Part shown: positions 1 to 7,958 of the stretch, piece after piece | How the letters are laid out: each line of letters starts with the position of its first letter | How positions within the stretch are numbered: position 1 is the first letter of the stretch | Assembly (NCBI GenBank): GCA_963844845.1 | Contig: CAWJPW010000010.1 | Coordinates: forward strand, 348,278-412,277 | Direction: 5' to 3' | DNA: 64,000 bases | From: CAWJPW01 sp963844845 | GTDB taxonomy: Bacteria > Acidobacteriota > Thermoanaerobaculia > Thermoanaerobaculales > Sulfomarinibacteraceae | Notes under the pieces: model-generated | Seen by the model: the letters and a program-made list of their open reading frames with translations, nothing else | What the model was told of the DNA's origin: nothing | Databases searched by the model: none | Position numbers and translations under genes: made by a program

Positions 1-399
1 CAACCGGGCCATGAGGCCGATGTTCATCTTGGCCAGCCACACCGAGCCGTCAGCCCTCTCGTAGACTGCCCAGGTACACGGCATGATGCCCGCCATCTCG
101 GGCCGTTCGGCGAGCACCCGGCTGGCGATTCCGGAGTTGCACACGAAGAACAGCCGCACCTGCGTCAGCCCTGCCGGTGCATGACCCTTGTCGGCCAGCT
201 TGCGGAGCATGTCGAGGCTGGGCATCGGAAGGCTCCATCCGTCGCTGCTCCCCACCACTGCCTCGACCGCGCGGCATGTCGCATCGAACGACCGCGCTAT
301 CGGCAGGGCGACGACCATCCTCCTCTGCATCAGTAGGATCATTGTCGTCATCGTCATCAAGACGCCCACGGAGATTCCCAGAAGCACAGCTATCGCCAT
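1..399 (-). CDS. DUF302 family protein (partial, C-terminus outside window)
   Basis: The minus-strand frame is open to the window edge, giving 133 visible residues. An N-terminal hydrophobic segment (about residues 1-25) anchors it to the membrane. The visible body reads like a DUF302 domain, including the conserved stretch PCTWAVYERADG and then KMNIGLMARL. DUF302 proteins are small proteins of poorly known function, often found with redox or sulfur genes. The ATG start ending at 399 is preceded by AGGAGAAG at a good distance. The start is secure and the C-terminus is cut by the window. Confidence 0.75.
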   Translation of the reverse strand, partial: MAIAVLLGISVGVLMTMTTMILLMQRRMVVALPIARSFDATCRAVEAVVGSSDGWSLPMPSLDMLRKLADKGHAPAGLTQVRLFFVCNSGIASRVLAERPEMAGIMPCTWAVYERADGSVWLAKMNIGLMARL

Positions 400-483
400 A
401 ATCTTCTCCTCATAAATAATTATAGCGGTATATAGCGATGTATTCGAGCCACCCTCCACAGGTGTGGAGCCGACCACCGGCTG
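400..483 (-). promoter_or_regulatory. AT-rich upstream region of the DUF302 gene
   Basis: This 84-base gap is much more AT-rich than its surroundings and holds the direct repeat ATAGCG at 422-427 and 432-437, exactly one helical turn apart. It lies just upstream of the DUF302 start, so it probably contains its promoter and perhaps a regulator site. No clear -35/-10 pair can be assigned. Confidence 0.3.
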
Positions 484-2475
484 TCACAGCAGGCTGTGGC
501 CGTCGAGGTTTCCGTCCGCCGGAACCCCGAGGGCATCCAGCACGGTGGCGGTGACGTCGCACAGGTTGGGCCGCCCACCGGTGCGGAGAGGACGGTTGGC
601 GAGGAGAATCCCGGGAAGCACCTCGGAGGCCATGCAGTGGTCGCCGCTCCACTTGGCATCGTTGGTGGCGAAGAGGACGTTGGGGATCTGCCCGAGCGCG
701 GTCTGCCACGAACCGCGCCAGCCGCGCTCGTAGCCGAGCACGAGATCAGGCGCCTCGGCTACGCGCGGCCCCGAGTAGCACGAGGTCGCCGCCAGCGCCG
801 TGCGCACGGCGCGCGTTCCCGTCTCCGGATCCGTGACACGCTCGAGGCCGTCCACGAGCTCGGCCACCAGCGCCGGCACCTCGGTATCCGCCACGATCCC
901 CTGACCTTCGCGCCCACGCCGGTTGACGTACAGGCCGTTGAGGCCGTACGCGTAGGCCCTGGTCCGTGACCAGTCCACGCCGCGCAGGAAGTCTCCGGCG
1001 CCACGCCACCGTCCCGGCCGCAGCTTCAGGTACCCCGCCTCCCGGAGCCAGCTGTTGACGTGGAAGGCCCGGTAGAAGGGGCTGAAGCCGTGATCGGAGA
1101 TGGCCAGCAGCAGGGTATGCTCGTCCGCCGCCTGCAGCGCCCTGGCCAGCAGCTGGTCCATCTCCTGGTAGGTGGCGGAGATGGCGTTCCGGTACTCGCT
1201 CGCGAGGCTGGCGTCGTAGGCCGGGTGCCTGGGATCCTGGAGGCGCCAGAACATGTGCGAGCGCTGGTCGGTGCTGGAGATGTAGAAGAACAGCAGGCCG
1301 GCCTCGAAGCGTGCCAGCTCGTACTCGAACAGCGCCACCTGCTCGCCGAGGAATCGAGCGTCGTCGGCCAGGAACGCCGCCTCGTCCAGGACCCCCTGGT
1401 CCAGCGCCTTGGTGTCGGCCGGCAGCCCCTTGGTGTGGAACGGCCCAAAGCGCGCCGCAAGCTCCTGCGCGTAGTCCTCCGGGGTGCTCAGAGGCATCGC
1501 CGGATCGGCCGGATCGATGTTGACGGGGCTGACGTAGAGCTTGAAGGTCGGGCGCACCTGCTTGAGGAAGAAGCGGCAGATCCCGTGCACCGTCACCGGC
1601 GGCGCCATCGGGAACTCGACGTGCACCCAGTCGCTCCACTCGCCCTCGTTGAGCACCAGCTCGGTACCCCCGAGCGTGATCCTCGCAGCCCCGAAACGGG
1701 GGTCGCGAACCACTGTGAAGACGGCCTCGGTGGCTGGAGACTCGCGCCGAAGGGAGTTTGGAGGACCGGGGATCGCCGCGGTCACTGTCTCGCCACGCAT
1801 CTCCACCGGGAAGACCCGGCCACCGCCCAGGTCCTCACCCAGCAGCTCCAGCTCCTCCGTGTAGTACGAGAAGGTACCGTAGGTCCCCAGCACGTCGGGG
1901 GTGCCCATGCCCGAGAAGGTGCGCTGCCCGGTGGGTGAGGGCGGGAAGTTCGACGGAATCTTGAACACGGTGGCGGGTACGTCGTGGTCCTCGAGAATCT
2001 CCCAGAAGGCTCGACCACGTCGGAGGTTCTCCACCCCCCCGCCGGACAGCGGGATCCTCCAGTCGCCCAGGTCGAGGATCCGACTGGGTGGGGTGGTGCG
2101 GGAGCACGAGAGGAACGGCAGGTATGTGGCGGGGTCACGGTGGATGAAGTCGAAGATCGCGTGGGTCCCGGGGTTGCATCCGGTGATGAAGTTGGCCCAC
2201 GCCACCGGGCTCTGGGGCGGGTCACTGGTGCCCAGGGCGCCGAAGAAACCCTCCCGCGCCACGCGCGCGAAGGTCGGCAACAGGCCGTCCCGCATCATGC
2301 CGCCGACGATCTCGGGATCCATGCCGTCGAGGCCCAGCACGATCACTCGCGTGCCCGTCTCACGGCCGGAGCGGCGGCTGCACGCCAGGTGCCCGGCACC
2401 CACCGCCGCGCACGCCGTCCCACCGACCAGGTGGCGGCGCACGAACTCCCGTCTCGTCCACTCACCTGCGCTCAT
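484..2475 (-). CDS. Tat-exported alkaline phosphatase superfamily protein (type I phosphodiesterase/nucleotide pyrophosphatase-like)
   Basis: The protein has 663 residues. It begins with a twin-arginine signal (RREFVRR at about residues 9-15, then a hydrophobic stretch and a Cys that could act as a lipobox). The alkaline-phosphatase-superfamily core follows: VLGLDGMDPEIV supplies the first metal Asp, SPVAWANF the nucleophile region, SDHGF and GDHCM the later metal ligands. It should hydrolyse phosphodi- or phosphomonoesters in the cell envelope; the substrate cannot be read from sequence. The ATG has GGAGG upstream. It is the last gene of the DUF134/NifX-like operon, 12 bases after the zinc-ribbon gene, which is an unusual partner for a phosphatase. 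Confidence 0.85.
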   Translation of the reverse strand: MSAGEWTRREFVRRHLVGGTACAAVGAGHLACSRRSGRETGTRVIVLGLDGMDPEIVGGMMRDGLLPTFARVAREGFFGALGTSDPPQSPVAWANFITGCNPGTHAIFDFIHRDPATYLPFLSCSRTTPPSRILDLGDWRIPLSGGGVENLRRGRAFWEILEDHDVPATVFKIPSNFPPSPTGQRTFSGMGTPDVLGTYGTFSYYTEELELLGEDLGGGRVFPVEMRGETVTAAIPGPPNSLRRESPATEAVFTVVRDPRFGAARITLGGTELVLNEGEWSDWVHVEFPMAPPVTVHGICRFFLKQVRPTFKLYVSPVNIDPADPAMPLSTPEDYAQELAARFGPFHTKGLPADTKALDQGVLDEAAFLADDARFLGEQVALFEYELARFEAGLLFFYISSTDQRSHMFWRLQDPRHPAYDASLASEYRNAISATYQEMDQLLARALQAADEHTLLLAISDHGFSPFYRAFHVNSWLREAGYLKLRPGRWRGAGDFLRGVDWSRTRAYAYGLNGLYVNRRGREGQGIVADTEVPALVAELVDGLERVTDPETGTRAVRTALAATSCYSGPRVAEAPDLVLGYERGWRGSWQTALGQIPNVLFATNDAKWSGDHCMASEVLPGILLANRPLRTGGRPNLCDVTATVLDALGVPADGNLDGHSLL

Positions 2476-2487
2476 CCTGACCTCCGA

Positions 2488-2715
2488 CTAGTCGTCGCTC
2501 GACGACGTTTCGCCAGCGGCTTCCCGAGCGCGCCGCTCGAGCGCCTGGCGGTGGTGGGGCGAGCCCTCCCGCACCATGACCGTGCCGCACGACGGGCAGC
2601 GCTCCTCCATGCACGGCGTGCCCGCCCGATGCGGCACGCTACCGCCGCACTTCAGGCACACGCAGCGACCGCCCCCGCCCATCCCCCCGCAGCCTCCCCC
2701 CCGCTTGTCAGCCAT
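2488..2715 (-). CDS. small double-CxxC zinc-ribbon protein
   Basis: This 75-residue protein has a Gly-rich, Cys-containing N-terminus followed by CVCLKC and CPSC, a four-Cys zinc ribbon or rubredoxin-like knuckle, and an acidic tail. Such proteins commonly accompany NifX/NifB-like cofactor proteins and DUF134 regulators in anaerobes. ATG at 2715 overlaps the end of the NifX-like gene by 8 bases, suggesting translational coupling. A longer start at 2727 is possible but less likely. The function is probably metal or cofactor handling (inference). Confidence 0.75.
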   Translation of the reverse strand: MADKRGGGCGGMGGGGRCVCLKCGGSVPHRAGTPCMEERCPSCGTVMVREGSPHHRQALERRAREAAGETSSSDD

Positions 2716-3082
2716 GGTGGTGCCCACAGTCGTGCAATCCGGGCTCCATGCAGTACGAGCCGGTCACCCGCAGCGTGCCCCCCAGGTAGCTCTCGATCAT
2801 GGCGTCGGGCTCGCCGCTCTCGACGCCCACCAGCACCTCGATGCCGTGGTGATTCAGGATGGTGCTCGCCCGCGGACCCATTCCGCCGGCCAGTACCACC
2901 GTTGCCCCCTGCGCCTTCAGCCACATGGGGAAGACCCCGTGTCCATGCTCGGGTGGCGTGGCCACCCGCCGATCCGTGACCTTCCCGGTGTCGTCGTCGA
3001 CGGTGTAAAGAGCGAACTCCTCGGCGCCGCCGAAGTGCGACGAGAACTGGTTGTCCGCAAGCGGTACCGCGATCACTGTCAT
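2708..3082 (-). CDS. NifX/NifB-type dinitrogenase iron-molybdenum cofactor family protein
   Basis: The protein has 124 residues and is a stand-alone domain of the iron-molybdenum cofactor-binding superfamily. It starts VIAVPLADNQFSSHFGGAEEF, with the typical phrase placing a conserved His near residue 18, continues through VLAGGMGPRA, and ends in a His-rich tail (DCGHHHG) suited to metal binding. Outside nitrogen fixation these proteins carry or assemble metal clusters. There is no nif gene nearby, so a role in nitrogenase is not supported. Start ATG at 3082 with GAGAGGAGTAGG upstream; a longer upstream reading would run through the preceding small gene. Confidence 0.85.
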   Translation of the reverse strand: MTVIAVPLADNQFSSHFGGAEEFALYTVDDDTGKVTDRRVATPPEHGHGVFPMWLKAQGATVVLAGGMGPRASTILNHHGIEVLVGVESGEPDAMIESYLGGTLRVTGSYCMEPGLHDCGHHHG

Positions 3083-3086
3083 CGTC

Positions 3087-3302
3087 CTACTCCTCTCGTA
3101 CGGCCGGCGTTTCGTACGCCGCCAGGTTCCAGGCTCCGCGAAGGCGCCGCCGCAGCGGACCCTCGCACTCTTCGTTGCGGCCCCAACCGCCGCCACGCCC
3201 GCGGCCGCCGCCCCAGCAACGACCGCGGCCGCCGCCCCGGGGGCGGCCACGATTGCCGGCCCCGCTCCGGGGCCCGCCGCCGGCTCGCCTGTCCTCGTTC
3301 AT
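3087..3302 (-). CDS. Gly/Arg-rich small protein (DUF5320-like position)
   Basis: The product is 71 residues, extremely Gly- and Arg-rich in its first 45 residues (GGGRGRCWGGGRGRGGGWG), with an amphipathic C-terminal half. ATG at 3302 has a perfect AGGAGGT nearby, strong evidence that it is translated. Small Gly-rich proteins of the DUF5320 type occupy the same place between DUF134 and NifX-like genes in other genomes. I place it there by context and composition, not by a firm motif. It lies 4 bases upstream of the NifX-like gene, in the same operon. Confidence 0.6.
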   Translation of the reverse strand: MNEDRRAGGGPRSGAGNRGRPRGGGRGRCWGGGRGRGGGWGRNEECEGPLRRRLRGAWNLAAYETPAVREE

Positions 3303-3321
3303 ACCGCACCTCCTGTCGTCG

Positions 3322-3735
3322 TCAGCCAGTGGATCCACCTCGATCGTCACCCTCGCCGCTCGCCCACTGACGGCGCCGACAGCAGCAGCCCCGCCCCCGC
3401 CGTCGCCCGCCCTCGTGGACCGGGCACGGAAGTGGTTCGGGCTCGGCCTCCACCACCGGTCCGTCGCCGAGCACCAGCGCCTGCTCTTCCAGCAGCGCCT
3501 GCGCCACGGTGGTGCGCCCGCGGTTGAGGATTCGCGCGAAGGTGGCGCGTGACACACCCATGCGCTGGGCCGCCGCCTCCTGGTAGAGGCCCTCGACGTC
3601 GGCCAAGCGGATGGCCTCCAGCTCGTCCAGCGCAAGGACCGCCACCTCGAAGTCGCGCCCGGGGCGCCCGATGGGCCGGAACCCTCTGCCACCGAAGCGG
3701 CAGCGGATGCGGCGGGGCTGAGTGGGTCGCGCCAT
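3322..3735 (-). CDS. DUF134 family helix-turn-helix regulator
   Basis: The protein has 137 residues. The N-terminal part (PTQPRRIRCR, then a FRPIGRP motif) and the following helix-turn-helix region (LDELEAIRLADVEGLYQEAA, then MGVSRATFARIL) are characteristic of DUF134 DNA-binding proteins. The C-terminus is Arg/Cys-rich (GRGCCCRRR) and may bind metal. It heads a tightly packed minus-strand operon (regulator, Gly-rich protein, NifX-like, zinc ribbon, phosphatase), so it probably autoregulates that operon. No SD is visible in front of its ATG. Confidence 0.85.
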   Translation of the reverse strand: MARPTQPRRIRCRFGGRGFRPIGRPGRDFEVAVLALDELEAIRLADVEGLYQEAAAQRMGVSRATFARILNRGRTTVAQALLEEQALVLGDGPVVEAEPEPLPCPVHEGGRRRGRGCCCRRRQWASGEGDDRGGSTG

Positions 3736-3775
3736 GTATCGAACATATGCTCATAACCAATTCTCGTCAACCCGC
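3736..3775 (-). promoter_or_regulatory. putative operator/promoter of the DUF134 operon
   Basis: Directly upstream of the DUF134 start is an AT-rich block containing the palindrome CATATG (3744-3749) within TATCGAACATATGCTCATAA. It is the only AT-rich stretch between this operon and metH, and a likely site for the operon's own regulator. Confidence 0.4.
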
Positions 3776-3988
3776 GCACAAGATCTTCCTGCCATGCCTC
3801 CTGCTCTGGGGGCAGTCACGCATATCCGTTCAGGTGTCGAGAGGTGCTCCGACGAAGACCGACGCACGAGGCCCTGGATCGGCGGGCCTCCCCGCGGCCC
3901 GCACCGGTAGGAGTCGGGCGCGCCTCGCCAATCGTCCCCACCCCGTCGTTCCTCGCCGGCGCCTGCTGGCGCCCCCGCTGCCGGCCGT

Positions 3989-4005
3989 CCACCTGGCTCA
4001 GGTGG
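3989..4005 (+). promoter_or_regulatory. SD-sequestering hairpin before metH
   Basis: CCACCT (3989-3994) and AGGTGG (4000-4005) form a 6 bp stem with loop GGCTC. The right arm is the best SD for the metH ATG at 4018, so the hairpin could mask ribosome binding. I see no conserved SAM, SAH or cobalamin riboswitch core around it, so no ligand is proposed. Confidence 0.35.
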
Positions 4006-4017
4006 TACCCTGAGACC

Positions 4018-7000
4018 ATGTCCGCGGGCTCGCGCCGGCACACCCTCGCCGCGGCGCTCGCCGAGCGCATCCTGCTGCTCGACGGCGCCACCGGCACCGC
4101 CCTGGCCGAGGCTGACCTCGACGCCGGGGCCTACGGCGGCGAAGCGCTGGTGGGCTGCCACGAGGCCCTCGTCCTCAGCTCCCCCGCCGCCGTTTTCGAC
4201 CTCCACCGCCGTTACCTCGCAGCCGGCGCTGACATCGTCGAGACCGACACCTTTGGTGCCACCCCGGTGGTGCTGGCCGAGTACGGCCTCGCTGAACGTA
4301 CCATCGAGCTCAACCGGCGGGCCGGCGAGCTGGCCCGCACGGCCTGCGCCGAGGCCGAGCGCACCAACCCGTCTCTACCGCGCTTCGTGGCCGGCTCCAT
4401 CGGGCCTACCACACGATCGCTCACCCTCACCGGGGGAACCACCTTTGCCGCGCTGGAGGCCGCCTATCGCCTCCAGGCCGAGGGCCTGGCCGCTGGCGGG
4501 GTCGATGTCCTCCTGGTCGAAACCTGCCAGGACGCCCTCAATCTCAAGGCTGCCCTCATCGCCTGCCGCGACGCGGCCCCCGGGCTGCCGGTGGCGGTAT
4601 CGGCCACCATCGAGCCCGGCGGCACCACCCTCGGCGGCCAGACCATCGAGGCCGTACTGGCGATGGTGGAGCCATGGCGCCCGCTGTGGGTGGGCCTCAA
4701 CTGCGCGACCGGACCCCGCGCCATGGCCGACCACCTTCGCGCCCTGGCCCGGCTGGCGCCGTGCGCCGTCTCGGTGGTGCCCAACGCCGGCCTGCCCGAC
4801 GCCGACGGTCGCTATCCCGAGGGCCCCGACGAGCTGGCGACGGAGCTCGAGCGCTTCGCCGCTGCCGGCTGGCTGAATCTCCTCGGCGGCTGCTGCGGCA
4901 CCACCCCGGCCCATATCCGGCGGCTGCGGGAGGTTGCCGACCGCCATCGCCCGCGGCAGGCGGTGGCGTACGACCCGGGCCAGCTCGCCGGCGGTGAGCC
5001 GGTGGCCGTGCACCAGCAGCCCCCGCCCCTGATCATCGGCGAGCGCACCAACGTGCTCGGCTCGCGCAAGTTCAAGCGGCTCGTGGTGGAGGAGCGCTGG
5101 GCCGAGGCGGCGGAGGTCGGCCGCGCCCAGGCCCATGCCGGAGCGCAGGCGCTGGACCTCTGCGTAGCCGATCCGGAGGGAGACGAGGTGGCCAGGATGG
5201 CGGCCGCGGTGACCGCCCTCGCCCGCGCCACCCGGGTACCGCTGATGATCGACAGCACCGACCCGGCGGTTCTCGCCGCCGCCCTCACACGGGTCCCCGG
5301 CCGGCCGGTGCTCAACTCGGTGAACCTCGAGGACGGCGGCGAACGCCTCGACGAGGTGGCCCGGCTCGCACGCCGCTTCGGCGCCCTGGTGGTGGCCGGC
5401 TGCATCGACGACCACCCCAGCGAGGGGATGGCGCGCAGCGCGGCGCGCAAGCTCGAGGTGGCGCACCGTCTGGTTGAACTACTCGAAGGCCACGGCCTCC
5501 GCCGCCAGGAGATCCTCGTGGACGCCCTGGTGTTTCCGGCCGCCACCGGCGACCCCCAGTTCCGGGCCGCCGCCACCGAGACCGTGGCCGGAGTCTCCGC
5601 CATCAAGGCCGGCCTACCCGGTGTCAGCACCGTCCTGGGGATCTCCAACGTCTCCTTCGGTCTGCCCGCCGCCGGCCGCGAGGTCCTCAACGCCGTCTTC
5701 CTGCACCACTCGGTGCGTGCCGGCCTCGACGCGGCCATCGTCAACGCGCAGCAGCTGGTCCGCTTCCCGACTCTGGAGCCGGACGAGATAGCCGCCGCCG
5801 AGGCGGTGCTCTTCGACGGCTCCCAGGCGGCGGTGGACGCCTTCGTGGCCCGCTACCGCGAGGCGCGCCCCAGCCGTGCTGCCGGGTCCGACGCCCCTCC
5901 TGCCGAACACCTTCACCGCATGGTGGTCGAGGGCACCCGTAGCGGTCTCGAACCCCTGCTGGACCGGCTCCTGACAGAGCGGCCCGCCCTCGACATCGTC
6001 AACGGCCCGCTCATGGCCGGGATGGACGAGGTCGGCCGTCTTTTCGGCGACGGGCAGCTCATCGTCGCCGAGGTCCTGGTCTCGGCCGAGGTGATGCAGG
6101 CGGCGGTGAATCACCTGCGCCCCCATATCACCGGCGACGAGGGCGCCACGCGCGGCTCGATCCTGCTAGCCACCGTACGCGGCGATGTCCACGACATCGG
6201 CAAGAACCTGGTGGGCATCATCTTCTCGACAAACGGGTACGAGGTCCGAGACCTCGGCGTGCAGGTACCTGCCGAACGCCTGGTGTCCGCCTGGCGGGAG
6301 CACCCCACCGACCTCATCGGCCTGTCCGGCCTCCTGGTACGGTCCGCCCACCGCATGGTGGACACCGTCGAGGAGCTGCGCGCGGCCGGCATCGACGCAC
6401 CGGTGCTCGTCGGCGGCGCGGCCCTCACCGGCCGCTTCGTACGCGACCGCATTGCCCCGGCGTACGGCGCCCCGGTCCGCTACGCCGCCGACGCTATGGC
6501 CGGGCTTGCGGCCGCCAACGCCCTGCGTCGGGGCGAGCGCGACGGCTCGGTGCAACCTGCGGCGCGGAAGCCCACCCCACCCCCGGAGCCGGTGGCGGCG
6601 CCCCGACCGGAGCCGCCGGTGCTGGCGCCCGCGAGCCTCCCGCGTCCCCCGGATCTCGAGCGCCACGTCGCCGACCCGCTGCCGCTTGACGAGGTTCTCG
6701 CCCTCGTCAATCCACAGATGCTCTACGGCAAGCACCTGGGAGTGCGGGGATCGGTACAGAGCCTCCTCGAGCGCGGCGACGCCCGCGTCGAGGAGCTCAC
6801 GGCACGGGTCGCGGCGCTCCGCGACGAGGCCGTGGCCGAGGGCTGGCTGCGGCCCCGGGCGGTCTGGGCATTCACCCGCGCCTACGGGGACGGCGAGCGC
6901 GTGGTCCTGCTCGATCCCGAGGGCCGCCAGATCGCGACCCTCCCCTACCACCGCCAGGCCCGTCCACCTCACCTGTGCGCCGCTGACTGGGTTCATCCCG

Positions 7001-7416
7001 ACCCTGCCGCCGGCGACACCGTCGCTCTCTTCGTCGTCACCGCCGGCGACGTCGCCGGGGCAGCTGCAAAGCTGCGCGACGCCGGCCGCCTGCTCGACTC
7101 CTTCGCTCTCCAGGCACTCGCACTGGAAACTGCCGAGGCTGCGGCGGAGTGGGTCCATCGCCGCGTCCGCACGCTCTGGGGCCTCCCGGACCCACCCAAC
7201 CTCACCATCCAAGAGATGTTTCGCGCCCGCTACCGCGGCATCAGACTCTCCTTCGGTTACCCGGCATGCCCGGCTCTCGAGCCCCAGGCCACCATCTTCA
7301 GCATCCTCCGACCCGCGGCAATCGGGGTCGTGCTCACCGACGGCCTCATGATGGCTCCCGAGGCCAGCGTCTCGGCAGTGGTCTTCCACCATCCCGGGGC
7401 GCGCTACTTCGCGTAA
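4018..7416 (+). CDS. metH: cobalamin-dependent methionine synthase
   Basis: This 1132-residue multidomain protein transfers the methyl group of 5-methyltetrahydrofolate to homocysteine through cobalamin. Order: homocysteine-binding barrel (about 1-310) with zinc ligands in VGLNCATG and LGGCCGTT (about 291); pterin-binding domain starting IIGERTNVLGSRKF (about 338); cap and B12-binding domains with the cobalt-ligating GDVHDIGKN (about 721); a Pro-rich linker (about 845-880); and a C-terminal AdoMet reactivation domain with RGIRLSFGYPACP (about 1074). All four canonical modules are present. ATG at 4018 is preferred over upstream in-frame codons because homology starts there and AGGTGG precedes it. 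It stands alone as a transcription unit. Confidence 0.95.
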   Translation: MSAGSRRHTLAAALAERILLLDGATGTALAEADLDAGAYGGEALVGCHEALVLSSPAAVFDLHRRYLAAGADIVETDTFGATPVVLAEYGLAERTIELNRRAGELARTACAEAERTNPSLPRFVAGSIGPTTRSLTLTGGTTFAALEAAYRLQAEGLAAGGVDVLLVETCQDALNLKAALIACRDAAPGLPVAVSATIEPGGTTLGGQTIEAVLAMVEPWRPLWVGLNCATGPRAMADHLRALARLAPCAVSVVPNAGLPDADGRYPEGPDELATELERFAAAGWLNLLGGCCGTTPAHIRRLREVADRHRPRQAVAYDPGQLAGGEPVAVHQQPPPLIIGERTNVLGSRKFKRLVVEERWAEAAEVGRAQAHAGAQALDLCVADPEGDEVARMAAAVTALARATRVPLMIDSTDPAVLAAALTRVPGRPVLNSVNLEDGGERLDEVARLARRFGALVVAGCIDDHPSEGMARSAARKLEVAHRLVELLEGHGLRRQEILVDALVFPAATGDPQFRAAATETVAGVSAIKAGLPGVSTVLGISNVSFGLPAAGREVLNAVFLHHSVRAGLDAAIVNAQQLVRFPTLEPDEIAAAEAVLFDGSQAAVDAFVARYREARPSRAAGSDAPPAEHLHRMVVEGTRSGLEPLLDRLLTERPALDIVNGPLMAGMDEVGRLFGDGQLIVAEVLVSAEVMQAAVNHLRPHITGDEGATRGSILLATVRGDVHDIGKNLVGIIFSTNGYEVRDLGVQVPAERLVSAWREHPTDLIGLSGLLVRSAHRMVDTVEELRAAGIDAPVLVGGAALTGRFVRDRIAPAYGAPVRYAADAMAGLAAANALRRGERDGSVQPAARKPTPPPEPVAAPRPEPPVLAPASLPRPPDLERHVADPLPLDEVLALVNPQMLYGKHLGVRGSVQSLLERGDARVEELTARVAALRDEAVAEGWLRPRAVWAFTRAYGDGERVVLLDPEGRQIATLPYHRQARPPHLCAADWVHPDPAAGDTVALFVVTAGDVAGAAAKLRDAGRLLDSFALQALALETAEAAAEWVHRRVRTLWGLPDPPNLTIQEMFRARYRGIRLSFGYPACPALEPQATIFSILRPAAIGVVLTDGLMMAPEASVSAVVFHHPGARYFA

Positions 7417-7424
7417 GCGCAGGG

Positions 7425-7790
7425 GAACCGCCCAGCCTCCTCTCCCCAGACGGCTCGCCCGCCGGACGACCTGTGCTCCGAGGCGATGGTAGAGGGGTTT
7501 CGGTGAGCGCCATGGGATTGCTGGCAGGGGTGCTGCGGACACCGGCTCCCGGGCGGCGGCTGTGTCGCCGCCCGTCGGCGCGTTCGCGAAGGGGGCGACG
7601 GCAGAAACCGCCCAGCGGCAACATGGCCCCCTTCGCGCCCTGCGCCGAGTCGCCTACCTGATGGCCGTGGGAGCCCCCCCGAACACTGTTCCCGCCAGCG
7701 CGCTACGAACGAGGAGGCGCCCCAGGAAAAGTGTTCGGGACGGCACGCCCGCCGGAGGACCTGTGCTCCGGAGGGTTGGTGAGGCTGTCA
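7425..7790 (-). repeat. large intergenic repeat, copy C (inverted relative to copies A and B)
   Basis: The 540-base gap between metH and the E1 gene contains no convincing gene. Most of it is a reverse-complement relative of the repeats at 23.04-23.43 and 37.40-37.80 kb. Shared landmarks are the CGGCACGCCCGCCGGAGGAC block near 7741, the CGCCGAGTCGCCTAC block near 7644 and the ACCGGCTCCCGGGCGGCGGC block near 7541. The chance open frames inside it are by-products of the repeat. Confidence 0.75.
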
Positions 7791-7958
7791 GGGCACGCCG
7801 CCGCGCCGACAGGCGCGGCCGGACGCGCCCCGGCGCCTGCCCACCACGCCAGCACGGAAACCAACCGTAGCCAAACGCTTCGCTATACTCGACACAAGGA
7901 ACCATGACAAGCTGAGCGCCTTGGGCCTCGTCCTGCGGGCGTTCACGTGGGGAGCCCG

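Noticed and set aside
746..1639. Long open frames antisense to or overlapping the phosphatase gene
   Set aside because: High-GC codon bias creates long shadow frames; they lack SD sites, domains and coding composition, while the phosphatase frame has clear motifs.
2488..3735. Nitrogenase gene cluster
   Set aside because: The NifX-like protein belongs to a wide superfamily; nifH, nifD, nifK, nifE, nifN and nifB are absent here.
3989..4018. SAM, SAH or cobalamin riboswitch before metH
   Set aside because: Only a simple hairpin is visible; none of the conserved cores I know is present.
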